Source: CBDCNH01 sp965219015 (GTDB lineage Bacteria; Pseudomonadota; Alphaproteobacteria; Rhodobacterales; Rhodobacteraceae). From it: a DNA stretch of 64,000 nt. Under the pieces are notes generated by a model. It worked only from the letters and a program-made list of their open reading frames with translations, made no database searches and was not told where the DNA came from. The DNA is taken from the NCBI GenBank assembly GCA_965219015.1, contig CBDCNH010000013.1, positions 434,001-498,000 of the forward strand, written 5' to 3'. The position numbers and the translations under genes are program-made. Positions 16,208 through 25,774 of the stretch are shown here, one piece after another. How positions within the stretch are numbered: position 1 is the stretch's first letter; every line of letters starts with the position of its first letter.

Positions 16208-17422
16208 TCAAGCCGGCGTGCCGGCGGCCTCGAAGCGTGCGGGGTCCGGCAGGAGCACCGCGAGGATGCCGAGCGCCGGCAGCCAGGCGCAGATGTCGAA
16301 CACGAAGTCGATCCCCTTCGCGTCGGCGACGAGGCCGATGACCGCGGCGCCGATCCCGCCCATGCCGAACGCAAAGCCGAAGAAGAGCCCCGACACCATC
16401 CCCACGCGCCCCGGGAGGAGCTGCTGCGCGAACACGACGATGGCCGGGAACGCGGACGCCAGCGTGACGCCGATCACCACCGTGAGCGCCCCCGTCCACG
16501 CGAGGTTGGCGTGCGGCAGGAGGAGGGTGAATGGCAGCACGCCCAGGATCGAGACCCAGATCACCGTGCGCGTGCCGATGCGGTCGCCGATGGGCCCGCC
16601 GATCACCGTCCCGACCGCGAGCGCGCCGAGGAAGACGAAGAGCATGAGCTGCGCGTCCTGCGTGCCCAGCCCGAAATCGTGGATGAGGTAGAACGTGTAG
16701 TAGCTCGTCATGCTGGCGAGGTAGAGGTACTTCGAGAAGATCAGCGCCAGCAGCACGAGGACCGCGCGGCGCGTTTCTGCCCGGGGGAGCTGCGTCGCAG
16801 CCGGTCCGGCGGCGCGGCGCGGCAGGCGGGTCTGCGCGGCGTACCAACGGCTCACGCCGGTCAGGATGAGGATGCCGAGAAACGCGGCGAGCGAGAACCA
16901 CGCGACGCTCGGCCGTCCCAGCGGCAGCACGATGAAGGCCGCGAGCAGCGGGCCGATCGAGGTGCCGAAGTTGCCGCCGACCTGGAAGATCGACTGCGCC
17001 GTCCCGTAGCGCCCGCCCGAGGCCATGCGCGCGACGCGCGAGGCTTCCGGATGGAATATCGACGAACCGATGCCGATCAGCGCGGCGCCCCCGATCAGGA
17101 GGCCGTAGCTCGGCGCGACGGCGAGGAGCAGGAGGCCCGCCAGCGTGGCGGCCATGCCGAACGGCAGCGACCACGGCTGCGCGCGCCGGTCGGTATAGAT
17201 GCCGACGACGGGCTGCAGGAGCGCCGCCGTGACCTGGAACGCGAGCGTGAGGAGGCCGATCTGCCAGTAGTCGAGCGCGAAGTCCGTCTTCAGCATCGGG
17301 TAGATCGCGGCCAGCAGCGACTGCATGACGTCGTTCAGCAGATGCCCCGCCGACACCGCGAAGATGACGGGCCAGGCGGTGACGCCGTAGCTGCGGAGCC
17401 GGGACTGGGCGATGTCGGTCAT
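16208..17422 (-). CDS. MFS transporter, fosmidomycin-resistance (Fsr)-like
   Basis: A 404-residue major facilitator with 12 predicted TM segments. The N-terminal half has SAGHLLNDVMQSLLAAIYPML, QIGLLTLAFQVTAALLQPVVG and TDRRAQP (the conserved loop between helices 2 and 3), which resemble the Fsr fosmidomycin efflux family. HPEASRVARMASGGRYGTAQS is another family-like stretch. The ATG at 17422 is chosen because GGAG precedes it and the extra N-terminal residues of a longer frame look non-coding. The true substrate is not known; the dxs gene of the drug-target pathway is 8 kb away and not linked. Confidence 0.87.
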   Translation of the reverse strand: MTDIAQSRLRSYGVTAWPVIFAVSAGHLLNDVMQSLLAAIYPMLKTDFALDYWQIGLLTLAFQVTAALLQPVVGIYTDRRAQPWSLPFGMAATLAGLLLLAVAPSYGLLIGGAALIGIGSSIFHPEASRVARMASGGRYGTAQSIFQVGGNFGTSIGPLLAAFIVLPLGRPSVAWFSLAAFLGILILTGVSRWYAAQTRLPRRAAGPAATQLPRAETRRAVLVLLALIFSKYLYLASMTSYYTFYLIHDFGLGTQDAQLMLFVFLGALAVGTVIGGPIGDRIGTRTVIWVSILGVLPFTLLLPHANLAWTGALTVVIGVTLASAFPAIVVFAQQLLPGRVGMVSGLFFGFAFGMGGIGAAVIGLVADAKGIDFVFDICAWLPALGILAVLLPDPARFEAAGTPA

Positions 17423-17481
17423 GGCGGTCTCCGGGCGGTGCGCGCAAGCCCTAGCAGCCTTTCGCGATCGGGCCAATCTCG

Positions 17482-18060
17482 ATGCCGGGACCGGACATGG
17501 ACGTCACGCCGACCCTCGCGCCGCGCCGGGCGGGGTGGATCGTCCCAGACCGTATCGCTTTACACCGCCACCTGCGCGCGACTGATGCACGCGCTGACGG
17601 GAGTGGTGCTGGTCACGACCGACGCGGGGCGGTGAATGGTGCCGCCAGCCCACGCGCTCCCGGTCCCGGCGGGGCAGGTCCGTTCGGTGCTCGTGCTTCG
17701 GGCGGTGGCGATGCGGTCGGTCTAACTCCACGAGGACGCCGTGCCGGGACGGCCGGAAGCGCTGCGCGGTCTCCTTCTCGCCGAAATCCCGCGGCTGCCG
17801 GAGTGCTCGCCGGCGCTGCCGACAGCAACGCCTTAGCCAAACGGGCCGGGACAGGTCGGCGCAACGTCCCCCGCCGCTTCCGCAGCGAGACCTCGATGGG
17901 GTTCGGGCGCGCCGCCGCGCTGCTCTGGCTCGCCGCTGTAACGCGGGTCGTGCTCGACTGCGGCCACGACCGCGCGGCGGCGGTCGCGACGATGTTCCGC
18001 CGCGCCCTCGGCATGGCCCCGCACGCCTGGGTCACGAGCGCGCGGCGCCGGGACTTGGCC
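17482..18060 (+). pseudogene. Decayed AraC-family regulator
   Basis: No intact frame covers this stretch, but two adjacent frames together spell an AraC-type regulator. In one frame (about 17560-17830) the cupin half reads LMHALTGVVLVTTDAGR, a stop (TGA 17633-17635), then MVPPAHALPVPAGQVRSV, VLVLRAVAMRSV, another stop (TAA), then LHEDAVPGRPEALRGLLLAE. At about 17800-17830 the homology moves to another frame: ALAKRAGTGRRNVPRRFRSE and later DCGHDRAAAVATMFRRALG followed by MAPHAW, the two AraC helix-turn-helix regions, with material apparently missing between them. Two stops, at least one frameshift and a deletion indicate a dead gene. It ends against the stop of gltB. The family is recognised from memory. 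Confidence 0.8.
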
Positions 18061-21000
18061 TCACTCCGCGGGCAGCGCCGCGGGCTCGGCCGCCAGCGGA
18101 TACGGCAGCAGGCGCAGCATCTCCTTCGGGCAGACCTGCAGGAAATGCGCCTTCTCGCGGCTCCAGTGCTGCAGGATCTCGGCCGCCCGCGCGCTGCCGG
18201 TCTCGCGGCGGTGTCGCTCCACGAGGCCGCGCACCGCGTGCTCCCAGTGCGGCTCGGTCACGGCGCAGGTCACGAGCGTTTCCGCGTTGATGAGCCCCGG
18301 CGCGAGGCCGTCGGGATCGTAGAGATAGGCCATCCCGCCGGTCATGCCCGCGCCGAAGTTGGCGCCGATCGCGCCGAGGATCACCGCGACGCCGCCGGTC
18401 ATGTACTCGCAGCCGTTGCTGCCGCAGCCCTCGACGACGACGCTCGCGCCCGAGTTCCGGACGGCGAACCGCTCGCCCGCGCGCCCGGCGGCGAAAAGGA
18501 ACCCTGCGGTGGCGCCGTAGAGGACGGTGTTGCCGATGATGGTATTCTCGTGCGCCACGAGCGGCGACGACATGTGCGGCCGCACCGTGATGATGCCGCC
18601 CGAGAGCCCCTTGCCGACGTAGTCATTGGCGTCGCCCGTGACCTCGAGCTTCAGCCCCGGGGCCGCGAAGGCGCCAAGCGACTGGCCGCAGGAGCCCGCG
18701 AGCTTCACCGTCAGGTGGTCGGGCTGCAGCGAGTTCCGCATCCCGAACCGTGCCACGATGTGCGACGAGGCGCGCGTGCCGATGGTGCGGTGCGTGTTCC
18801 TGACCGCGTAGGAGAGCTGCATCTTCTCGCCGTCCTCGAAGAACCGCGCCGCGTCGCGCACGATCTCTGCGTCGAGCGTGTCGGTCACGGCGTTTCGCGG
18901 CCGCATCCGGTCGAGCCGGATGCGGTGCGCGCCGTCGACGGTGATGAGGAGCGGGTTGAGGTCGAGGTCGTCGAGATGCGCCGCCCCGCGCGACACCTGC
19001 GTCAGCAGGTCCGCCCGGCCGATGACCTCCTCGAGCGACCGCGCGCCGAGCGAGGCGAGGATCTCGCGCACTTCCTGGGCGTAGAACGTGACGAGGTTGA
19101 CCACCTTGTCTGCGTTCCCGGTGAAGCGCGCGCGCAGCGCCTCGTTCTGCGTGCAGACACCAACCGGGCAGGTGTTGGACTGGCACTGCCGCACCATGAT
19201 GCAGCCCATCGCGATCAGCGCAGCGGTGCCGATGCCGTATTCCTCGGCGCCCATCATCGCGGCGATCACGATGTCGCGCCCGGTGCGGAGCCCGCCGTCG
19301 GTCCGGAGCAGGATGCGCTCGCGGAGGTTGTTCATCGCGAGCACCTGATGCACCTCGGTGAGCCCCATCTCCCACGGCAGGCCCGCGTACTTGATCGAGG
19401 TGCCGGGCGAGGCCCCGGTGCCGCCGTTGTGGCCCGAGATCAGGATCACGTCGGCCTTCGCCTTGGCGACCCCCGCCGCGATGGTGCCGACGCCCGAGGC
19501 GCTGACGAGCTTCACCGTCACCTTGGCGCGCGGGTTGATCTGCTTGAGGTCATAGATGAGCTGCGCCAGATCCTCGATCGAGTAGATGTCGTGGTGCGGC
19601 GGCGGCGAGATCAGCGTCACGCCGGGGGTGGAGTTGCGGAGCCGCGCGATCAGCTCCGTCACCTTCATGCCGGGCAGCTGCCCGCCCTCGCCGGGCTTGG
19701 CGCCCTGCGCGATCTTGATCTCAAGCTCCTCGCAGGCGTTGAGGTATTCCGCCGTCACGCCGAAGCGGCCCGAGGCGACCTGCTTGATCTTCGCCGACGG
19801 GTTGTCGCCGTTGGGCTCGGGGTGGAAATGCGCCGGATCCTCGCCGCCCTCGCCCGAGTCGCTCTTGGCGCCGATCCGGTTCATCGCGACGTTGAGCGTC
19901 TTGTGCGCCTCGGGGCTCAGCGCGCCGAGGCTCATGCCGGGCGTCACGAAGCGCTTGCGGATCGCGGTGATCGATTCGACCTCCGTGATCGGCACCGGCT
20001 CGCCGAGCGGCTTGATGTCGAGAAGGTCGCGGATGTGGATGGGCGGGTTCGCCCGCATCGCCGCGGAATATTGCTTCCAGAGGTCGAAGCTTGCCCGGTC
20101 GCAGGCGGTCTGCAGCATGTGCATCGTCTGCGCTTCCCAGGCGTGCTTCTCGCCCGAGCGCCGTGCCTTGTAGAAGCCGCCGATCGGCAGCACGTCGGCG
20201 CCGCCCTTCCAGCCGAGCGCATGGACGCCCTCCGCCTTGTGCTGGATGCCGCCGACGCCGATGCCGCTGATGCGGCTCTGCATACCCGGAAAATACTCCG
20301 CCACCATCGCGCGGCCGAGGCCCACCGCCTCGAAGTTGAGCCCGCCGCGGTAGGACGAGATCACCGAGATGCCCATCTTCGACATGATCTTGAGGAGGCC
20401 TGCGTTGATCGCGTCACGGTAGCGGCGCATCGCGTCGGTGAGGCTACCCTCGACGAGGCCGCGCGCGATGCGGTCGGCGACGCTGTCCTGCGCGAGGTAG
20501 GCGTTCACGGTCGTAGCGCCGCAGCCGATCAGCACGGCGAAGTAATGCGCGTCGATGCACTCGGCCGCGCGCACGTTGACCGAGCAGAACGTCCTGAGGC
20601 CTTTCCGCGTGAGCCAGGAATGCACCGCGGAGGTCGCGAGGATCATCGGCATCGCGACGCGCCCCAGCCCCTGATGCTCGTCGGTCAGCACGAGATGGCC
20701 CGCGCCGGAGCGCACCGCGTCCTCGGCCTCCGAGCGGATGCGCTCGAGCCCCAGCCGCAGTGCGTCGGGCTCGGCGGCGTCGGGGAAGGTGCAGTCCACG
20801 AAGCCGACCTGGCCGCCGAACTGTTCAACCATGCGGTTGAACTCGGCGTTGCCGATGAACGGCGTCTCGAGCACCAGGATCTCGGTCTGGCTCGAGTCCT
20901 CGTCGAGCACGTTCTTGAGATTGCCGAAGCGCGTCTTGAGGCTCATCACCCGGTGCTCGCGCAGGCTGTCGATGGGCGGGTTCGTCACCTGGCTGAAGTT

Positions 21001-22599
21001 CTGCCGGAAGTAGTGGCTGAGCGGGCGGTAGACCGACGACAGCACGGCGGCCGGCGTGTCGTCGCCCATCGAGGCCACCATCTCCTTGCCGGTCTCTGCC
21101 ATCGGGGCCAGCACCTGCTCGAGGTCCTCCATCGAGTAGCCCGCCGCGATCTGGCGGCGGCGCAGTTCGGCGCCCTCGAAGAGCGGCGTCTCGGGGATCT
21201 CGCGCATCATCGCGTTGAGGTCGAACACCTTCTCGACCCAGTCGCCGAAGGGCTGTGCTGTGGCGAGCTGGTCCTTGAGGTCGCGGTCGTGCAGGAGCCG
21301 GCCCGTCGCCATGTCGACGGCGATCATCTGCCCCGGCCCGAGCGCGCCCTTCTGGCGCAGCGTGGTCTCGTCCACCTGCACCATCCCCGCCTCCGAGCCC
21401 GCGACGAGGAGCCCGTCGCCGGTCACGACGTAGCGCATCGGCCGGAGCCCGTTGCGGTCGAGCCCGGCGCAGACCCAGCGCCCGTCGGTCATCGCAAGCG
21501 CCGCGGGCCCGTCCCAGGGCTCCATCACCGCGTTGCAGTAGGCGTACATGTCCTGCCAGGGCTTCGGCATCTCGACCGCGGACTTCGACCAGGCCTCGGG
21601 TACGAGCATCGTCTTCGCCATCGGCGCGTTGCGCCCCGCGCGGACGATGACTTCGAACACCGCGTCGAGTGCGGCGCTGTCCGACGAGCCCTGCGGGACG
21701 ATCGGCTTGATGTCCTCGGCCATCTCGCCGAACGTCGCCGAGGCCATGCGGATCTCGTGGCTCCGCATCCAGTTGAGGTTGCCCTTCAGCGTGTTGATCT
21801 CGCCGTTGTGCGCGAGCATGCGGAACGGCTGCGCGAGCCACCACTGCGGGAACGTGTTGGTGGAGTAGCGCTGGTGATAGATCGCGAAGGCGCTCTCGAA
21901 CCGCGCGTCCATGAGGTCAGGGTAGAACACCGCGACCTGCTCGGCGAGCATCATCCCCTTGTAGATGATCGACCGGCACGACAGCGAGCAGAGGTAGAGC
22001 CCGGCGATCTGCGCCGCGACGGCGGCCTTCTCGATGCGGCGGCGGATCACGTAGAGCTCGCGCTCGAAGGTTTCCTCGTCGATGCCCTTGGCGTTGCGGA
22101 TCAGGATCTGCTCGATCTCGGGTCGCGTCGCGTTGGCCTTGTCGCCCAGCACCTCGGTGTTCACCGGCACGTGGCGCCAGCCGTAGATGTCGTGCCCGAG
22201 GCGGAGCACCTCGGTCTCGACGATGGTGCGGCAGCGTTCCTGCGCGCCGAAGTCGGTGCGGGGCAGGAACACCTGGCCGACGGCGATCAGGCTCGCGGTG
22301 TCGGGCTCGTGGCCGGTGCGGCGGACCTGGTCGTAGAAGAAGCGGACGGGGATCTGCACGTGGATGCCGGCGCCGTCGCCGGTCTTGCCGTCGGCGTCGA
22401 CCGCGCCGCGGTGCCAGACCGCCTTCAGCGCGTCGATGCCGTGCTGCACCACCTGCCGGCTCGGCGTGCCGTCGATGGCCACGACGAGGCCGACGCCGCA
22501 GGAGGCGTGCTCGTCCTCGGCGCGGTAGAGCGCGTGCTCGTCCATCCAGGCGCGCTTGGCTTCCTCGGCGGCGACCCAGGCGGCATCGAAGGTGGTCAT
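18061..22599 (-). CDS. gltB: Glutamate synthase (NADPH) large subunit
   Basis: A 1512-residue enzyme converting glutamine and 2-oxoglutarate to two glutamates. The N-terminal amidotransferase domain begins with the mature nucleophile Cys34 in ASCGVGLVV, so about 33 residues are probably removed. The central domain and the FMN-binding synthase domain follow (SGHNGGTGASPGTSIKYAG and LLRTDGGLRTGRDIVIAAMM), and the 3Fe-4S cluster Cys residues lie in CQSNTCPVGVC. The C-terminal GXGXG beta-helix domain includes SNGCEYMTGGVAVILG. Length matches the family. Its ATG overlaps the stop of the GFA gene upstream, so it is the last gene of an operon that begins with gltD. Confidence 0.98.
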   Translation of the reverse strand: MTTFDAAWVAAEEAKRAWMDEHALYRAEDEHASCGVGLVVAIDGTPSRQVVQHGIDALKAVWHRGAVDADGKTGDGAGIHVQIPVRFFYDQVRRTGHEPDTASLIAVGQVFLPRTDFGAQERCRTIVETEVLRLGHDIYGWRHVPVNTEVLGDKANATRPEIEQILIRNAKGIDEETFERELYVIRRRIEKAAVAAQIAGLYLCSLSCRSIIYKGMMLAEQVAVFYPDLMDARFESAFAIYHQRYSTNTFPQWWLAQPFRMLAHNGEINTLKGNLNWMRSHEIRMASATFGEMAEDIKPIVPQGSSDSAALDAVFEVIVRAGRNAPMAKTMLVPEAWSKSAVEMPKPWQDMYAYCNAVMEPWDGPAALAMTDGRWVCAGLDRNGLRPMRYVVTGDGLLVAGSEAGMVQVDETTLRQKGALGPGQMIAVDMATGRLLHDRDLKDQLATAQPFGDWVEKVFDLNAMMREIPETPLFEGAELRRRQIAAGYSMEDLEQVLAPMAETGKEMVASMGDDTPAAVLSSVYRPLSHYFRQNFSQVTNPPIDSLREHRVMSLKTRFGNLKNVLDEDSSQTEILVLETPFIGNAEFNRMVEQFGGQVGFVDCTFPDAAEPDALRLGLERIRSEAEDAVRSGAGHLVLTDEHQGLGRVAMPMILATSAVHSWLTRKGLRTFCSVNVRAAECIDAHYFAVLIGCGATTVNAYLAQDSVADRIARGLVEGSLTDAMRRYRDAINAGLLKIMSKMGISVISSYRGGLNFEAVGLGRAMVAEYFPGMQSRISGIGVGGIQHKAEGVHALGWKGGADVLPIGGFYKARRSGEKHAWEAQTMHMLQTACDRASFDLWKQYSAAMRANPPIHIRDLLDIKPLGEPVPITEVESITAIRKRFVTPGMSLGALSPEAHKTLNVAMNRIGAKSDSGEGGEDPAHFHPEPNGDNPSAKIKQVASGRFGVTAEYLNACEELEIKIAQGAKPGEGGQLPGMKVTELIARLRNSTPGVTLISPPPHHDIYSIEDLAQLIYDLKQINPRAKVTVKLVSASGVGTIAAGVAKAKADVILISGHNGGTGASPGTSIKYAGLPWEMGLTEVHQVLAMNNLRERILLRTDGGLRTGRDIVIAAMMGAEEYGIGTAALIAMGCIMVRQCQSNTCPVGVCTQNEALRARFTGNADKVVNLVTFYAQEVREILASLGARSLEEVIGRADLLTQVSRGAAHLDDLDLNPLLITVDGAHRIRLDRMRPRNAVTDTLDAEIVRDAARFFEDGEKMQLSYAVRNTHRTIGTRASSHIVARFGMRNSLQPDHLTVKLAGSCGQSLGAFAAPGLKLEVTGDANDYVGKGLSGGIITVRPHMSSPLVAHENTIIGNTVLYGATAGFLFAAGRAGERFAVRNSGASVVVEGCGSNGCEYMTGGVAVILGAIGANFGAGMTGGMAYLYDPDGLAPGLINAETLVTCAVTEPHWEHAVRGLVERHRRETGSARAAEILQHWSREKAHFLQVCPKEMLRLLPYPLAAEPAALPAE

Positions 22600-23033
22600 G
22601 GGGCGTCTCCATCGACATGCGGACTCTTCGCTTCATACTCGGCACCGGTCAGCCGCTTGTGCCGGCCTTCGAGCTGAACGAACGCCGGCGCTCGGTCCGT
22701 GTAGATCTCGGAGCGGAGCGGGAAGCCCTGCGCCCCGTCGAAGAGGCCGGGCATCAGCTCGTATTCGGCGTCCGGGCCGCTCGTCTCGCGGAACCACAGG
22801 TGCGACCCGCAGGCGGGGCAGAACGCCCGCTCGGCGAAGGGCGACGAGGCGAAGCGCTCGACCGCGCCCGTGACCGTCACTGACGCCGCCGGGGCGCCGA
22901 AGACGAGAAAGAGCCCGCCGGACCAGCGCTGGCACATCCGGCAATGGCAGGCGCCGACCTCGGTCTGGTGGTCCCCCGACACGGTGATGGTGACGGCGCC
23001 GCAGAGGCAGCGGCCGCTCAGCGTCTCGGTCAT
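22596..23033 (-). CDS. GFA-family (Mss4-like) zinc-binding protein 1
   Basis: A 145-residue protein of the glutathione-dependent formaldehyde-activating (GFA/CENP-V) fold. The zinc-binding Cys sets are GRCLCGAV, ACHCRMCQRWSGG and FCPACGSHLWFR. Most family members have no proven reaction. It is a close paralogue of the next gene (shared spacing, WSG, FAERA-CPACG-HLWFR and YELMPG-F), so the two arose by tandem duplication. Both its ends overlap neighbours by four bases, which ties it to the gltD-gltB operon. Confidence 0.9.
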   Translation of the reverse strand: MTETLSGRCLCGAVTITVSGDHQTEVGACHCRMCQRWSGGLFLVFGAPAASVTVTGAVERFASSPFAERAFCPACGSHLWFRETSGPDAEYELMPGLFDGAQGFPLRSEIYTDRAPAFVQLEGRHKRLTGAEYEAKSPHVDGDAP

Positions 23034-23461
23034 GGTGCGTCCTCGTCGGGCATGAACATCGAGCGCGCCTCGTAGTCCGCGGCGCTCACGCGGGAATGCG
23101 TCCCTGCGAAGGCCGCGGCGGCGAAGGCACGGTCCGCGTAGACCTCATGGTGCAGCGGCAGGTCGCGCGCGCTCTCGAAGAAGCCGGGCATCAACTCGTA
23201 GTCGGCGCCGTCTGGCGTCGTGTCGCGGAACCACAGGTGCGTGCCGCAGGCCGGGCACCAGGCGCGCTCGGCGAAGGACGACGAGGCGTAGGTCGCGACC
23301 GTGCCTGTCACCGTCACGTCGGCGGGGGCGGCACGGAAGCCCGCCATCACGAAGCCGGACCAGCGCCGGCAGAGCGCGCAATGGCAGACCGAGACGCCCG
23401 ACGGATCATGCGCGCGCACCTCGATGCGGACCGCGCCGCAGAGGCAGCGGCCGTCCATCAT
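23030..23461 (-). CDS. GFA-family (Mss4-like) zinc-binding protein 2
   Basis: A 143-residue paralogue of the preceding protein with GRCLCGAV, VCHCALCRRWSGF and WCPACGTHLWFRDT as zinc sites. The start reads ATGATGG; the first ATG (23461) overlaps the stop of the secreted-protein gene and is preferred, the second (23458) is possible. It overlaps the downstream GFA gene by four bases. Function unknown; the conserved Cys pattern suggests a structural or catalytic zinc and perhaps a thiol-adduct substrate. Confidence 0.9.
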   Translation of the reverse strand: MMDGRCLCGAVRIEVRAHDPSGVSVCHCALCRRWSGFVMAGFRAAPADVTVTGTVATYASSSFAERAWCPACGTHLWFRDTTPDGADYELMPGFFESARDLPLHHEVYADRAFAAAAFAGTHSRVSAADYEARSMFMPDEDAP

Positions 23462-24165
23462 CCGAGCGGGTGCTGCGGCAGGGTGACCGGTCCGAGGCTG
23501 AGCACGCCGCAGTCGTAGATCGGGGTCGAGGCCATGAAGCCGGTCTCGCCCGGGCGGGCGATGGCGACGGGCGAGTTGTCGGTCGTCTCGCTCGACCCGT
23601 CGCTCCAAATGCGCGTCTCGACGCCGGCGATGAAGATGCGATGCTTGCGCGAGACGTACTCGGTGCCTGCCGCCTTCGAGATGATCTCGCCGTTCGGGCC
23701 GCGGACGGTCATCGCGAAGGCGGTCTTGTCGAGCGGCTCGCCGTCCACCTCCGTCGTCTCGCCCGTCATCCGGTCGAAGCCCGCGATGCCGAGATAGGCG
23801 TCCCGGTCCTCGCCCGTCATCGCGAAGTCGTAGTCGTCGCGCCCGGTCTCGAAGAGGCCCGAGAGCGAGGACGGATCGGCCGGCTCGGGCTCGAGGGCCC
23901 GCAGCGTGCCCGGATCGGTGTCGAAGGTCTGCAGCCACTGGTACTCGGCATCGGTATGCGCGAGGTTGGTCGGGCCGTCGGCGCTGAAGTTCGCCGTCCA
24001 GCGCTCGCCCGGCTTGTCGGCGGTGCAGGTGTAGACGTTGGCCACCGTGCAGCCGCGCATCTGGATGGTGAGCTCGCCCGTACAGCCCGAGGGCGGGACG
24101 AAGCCGCCCGCCAGCGCCGGACCGGCGGTCAGAAGGAGGGTCGCGAGGCAGGCATGGACACGCAT
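23458..24165 (-). CDS. Secreted protein of unknown function in the glt operon
   Basis: A 235-residue protein with a clear signal peptide (MRVHACLATLLLTAGPALA, cleavage near 19-20). The mature part has six or more Cys, including CTGELTIQMRGCTVANVYTC, and a beta-rich look; it is probably periplasmic with disulfides. I do not recognise the family. The ATG at 24165 is preferred (AAGGAA upstream and correctly placed signal peptide), although an ATG at 24195 overlaps the gltD stop. It lies between gltD and the two GFA genes. Confidence 0.78.
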   Translation of the reverse strand: MRVHACLATLLLTAGPALAGGFVPPSGCTGELTIQMRGCTVANVYTCTADKPGERWTANFSADGPTNLAHTDAEYQWLQTFDTDPGTLRALEPEPADPSSLSGLFETGRDDYDFAMTGEDRDAYLGIAGFDRMTGETTEVDGEPLDKTAFAMTVRGPNGEIISKAAGTEYVSRKHRIFIAGVETRIWSDGSSETTDNSPVAIARPGETGFMASTPIYDCGVLSLGPVTLPQHPLG

Positions 24166-24191
24166 CTTCGTTTCCTTCGCGGTGGGGCCCG

Positions 24192-25625
24192 TCATTCTGC
24201 GGCCACCCGTGCGGGTCGTGCAAGGTCGGCGAGGATCGCGTCGGCGGCCTCGCGCCCGTCGCGGATCGCCCAGACGACGAGGCTCGCCCCGCGCACGATG
24301 TCGCCGATGGCGTAGACGCCCGGCAGCGTGGTTGCGTGGGTGCGGAAGTCGGCGCGGAGCGTGCCCCACCGTGTCGCCTCGAGATCGGGCGCCTGCCACA
24401 TTTCCGGCAACGCCTCGGCCTCGAAGCCGAGCGCCTTGACGACGAGGTCGGCGGGTTCGGACCAGTCGCTGCCCGGCACGAGCTCGGGCATCTGCCGCCC
24501 CGTCGCGTCGGGCGCGCCGAGCGCCATGCGCTGGATCAGCACCGCGTTGACCGGATCGCCGTGGAACGCCTTCGGCGTCGCGAGCCAGAGGAACTCGACG
24601 CCTTCCTCCTCGGCATTCGCGACCTCGCGCTGCGAGCCCGGCATGTTGGCGCGGTCGCGGCGGTAGAGGCATTTCACCGAGGTGGCGCCCTGCCGGATCG
24701 CCGTCCGCACGCAGTCCATTGCCGTGTCCCCGCCGCCGATGACGACGACGCGCTTGGCCTTGGCGTCGAGCGCGCCGGAGTCGAACTCCGGCAGGGCGTC
24801 GCCGAAGCCGCGGCGGTTCGAGGCGGTGAGGAAGTCGATGGCGCGCACGATGCCGCCCACGCCGGATCCCGGCCCCATCAGCTCGCGCGAGACGTAGACG
24901 CCGGTCGCCACGAGCACCCGGTCGTGCCGCGCGCGCAGGTCGTCGAAGGCGATGTCGGTGCCGACGTCGCAGTTGAGCACGAAGGCGACGCCGCCCTCCT
25001 CGAGCTGGCGCACGCGGTCCATGACGACGTGCTTCTCGAGCTTGAAGCCGGGGATGCCGTAGGTCAGCAAGCCGCCCGCGCGGTCGTAGCGGTCGTAGAC
25101 CGTGACCTGCACGCCCGCGCGTCGAAGCCGGTCGGCCGCCGCGAGCCCGCCCGGCCCGGCACCGATGATGCCGACGCTCTCGGACCGCTCGGCATGGGGC
25201 CGGATCGCGGGCACCCAGCCTTCGGCCATCGCGAGGTCGGTCACGTACTTCTCGACCGAGCCGATGGTGACGGTGCCGTGGCCCGATTGCTCGATGACGC
25301 AGTTGCCCTCGCACAGCCGGTCCTGCGGGCAGATGCGGCCGCAGATCTCGGGGAAGGTGTTCGTCGCCTGCGCCACCTCCCAGGCTTCGCGGAGCCGGCC
25401 CTCGGCGGTCAGCCGCAGCCAGTCGGGGATGTTGTTGTGCAGCGGGCAGTGGCTCTGGCAGTAGGGCACGCCGCACTGGCTGCAGCGGCCGGACTGCTCT
25501 GCGGCCTTCTCGGCGGCGAAGGTGCGGTAGATCTCGCCGAAGTCCTGCGTCCGGTCGTTTGCGGAACGCTTCTCGGGCGTCTCCTTCGGGACCGTCACGA
25601 ACGACAGCATGCGGCTCTCTGCCAT
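24192..25625 (-). CDS. gltD: Glutamate synthase (NADPH) small subunit
   Basis: A 477-residue iron-sulfur flavoprotein that passes electrons from NADPH to GltB. The N-terminal region has CSQCGVPYCQSHCPLHNNIP and CGRICPQDRLCEGNC, the Cys ligands for the 4Fe-4S clusters. The FAD site is GIIGAGPGGLAAADRLRRAG, the NADPH site VVVIGGGDTAMDCVRTA, and the C-terminal YAIGDIVRGASLVVWAI closes the FAD domain. The ATG at 25625 has AGGGGAGA before it. It is the first gene of the operon that ends with gltB. Confidence 0.97.
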   Translation of the reverse strand: MAESRMLSFVTVPKETPEKRSANDRTQDFGEIYRTFAAEKAAEQSGRCSQCGVPYCQSHCPLHNNIPDWLRLTAEGRLREAWEVAQATNTFPEICGRICPQDRLCEGNCVIEQSGHGTVTIGSVEKYVTDLAMAEGWVPAIRPHAERSESVGIIGAGPGGLAAADRLRRAGVQVTVYDRYDRAGGLLTYGIPGFKLEKHVVMDRVRQLEEGGVAFVLNCDVGTDIAFDDLRARHDRVLVATGVYVSRELMGPGSGVGGIVRAIDFLTASNRRGFGDALPEFDSGALDAKAKRVVVIGGGDTAMDCVRTAIRQGATSVKCLYRRDRANMPGSQREVANAEEEGVEFLWLATPKAFHGDPVNAVLIQRMALGAPDATGRQMPELVPGSDWSEPADLVVKALGFEAEALPEMWQAPDLEATRWGTLRADFRTHATTLPGVYAIGDIVRGASLVVWAIRDGREAADAILADLARPARVAAE

Positions 25626-25774
25626 GACGGTGTCTCCCCTTGCGGCAGATGGCTTATGCCAAGGGCGTCGCGATGAAAAGACAGCTTTACTGACTAATTA
25701 CGCGGAATTATCGCAGCAAGCGCGCCGCCAGCAGGCACGTTCGGAAGAAAACAGGAAGCGAGACTTACCTTTTG

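Noticed and set aside
17482..22677. A 1731-codon open frame on the plus strand across gltB
   Set aside because: It is antisense to gltB, whose motifs are complete; its composition (Arg, His, Ala, Asp) is that of a GC-rich reverse frame. Only its first part overlaps the real AraC pseudogene.
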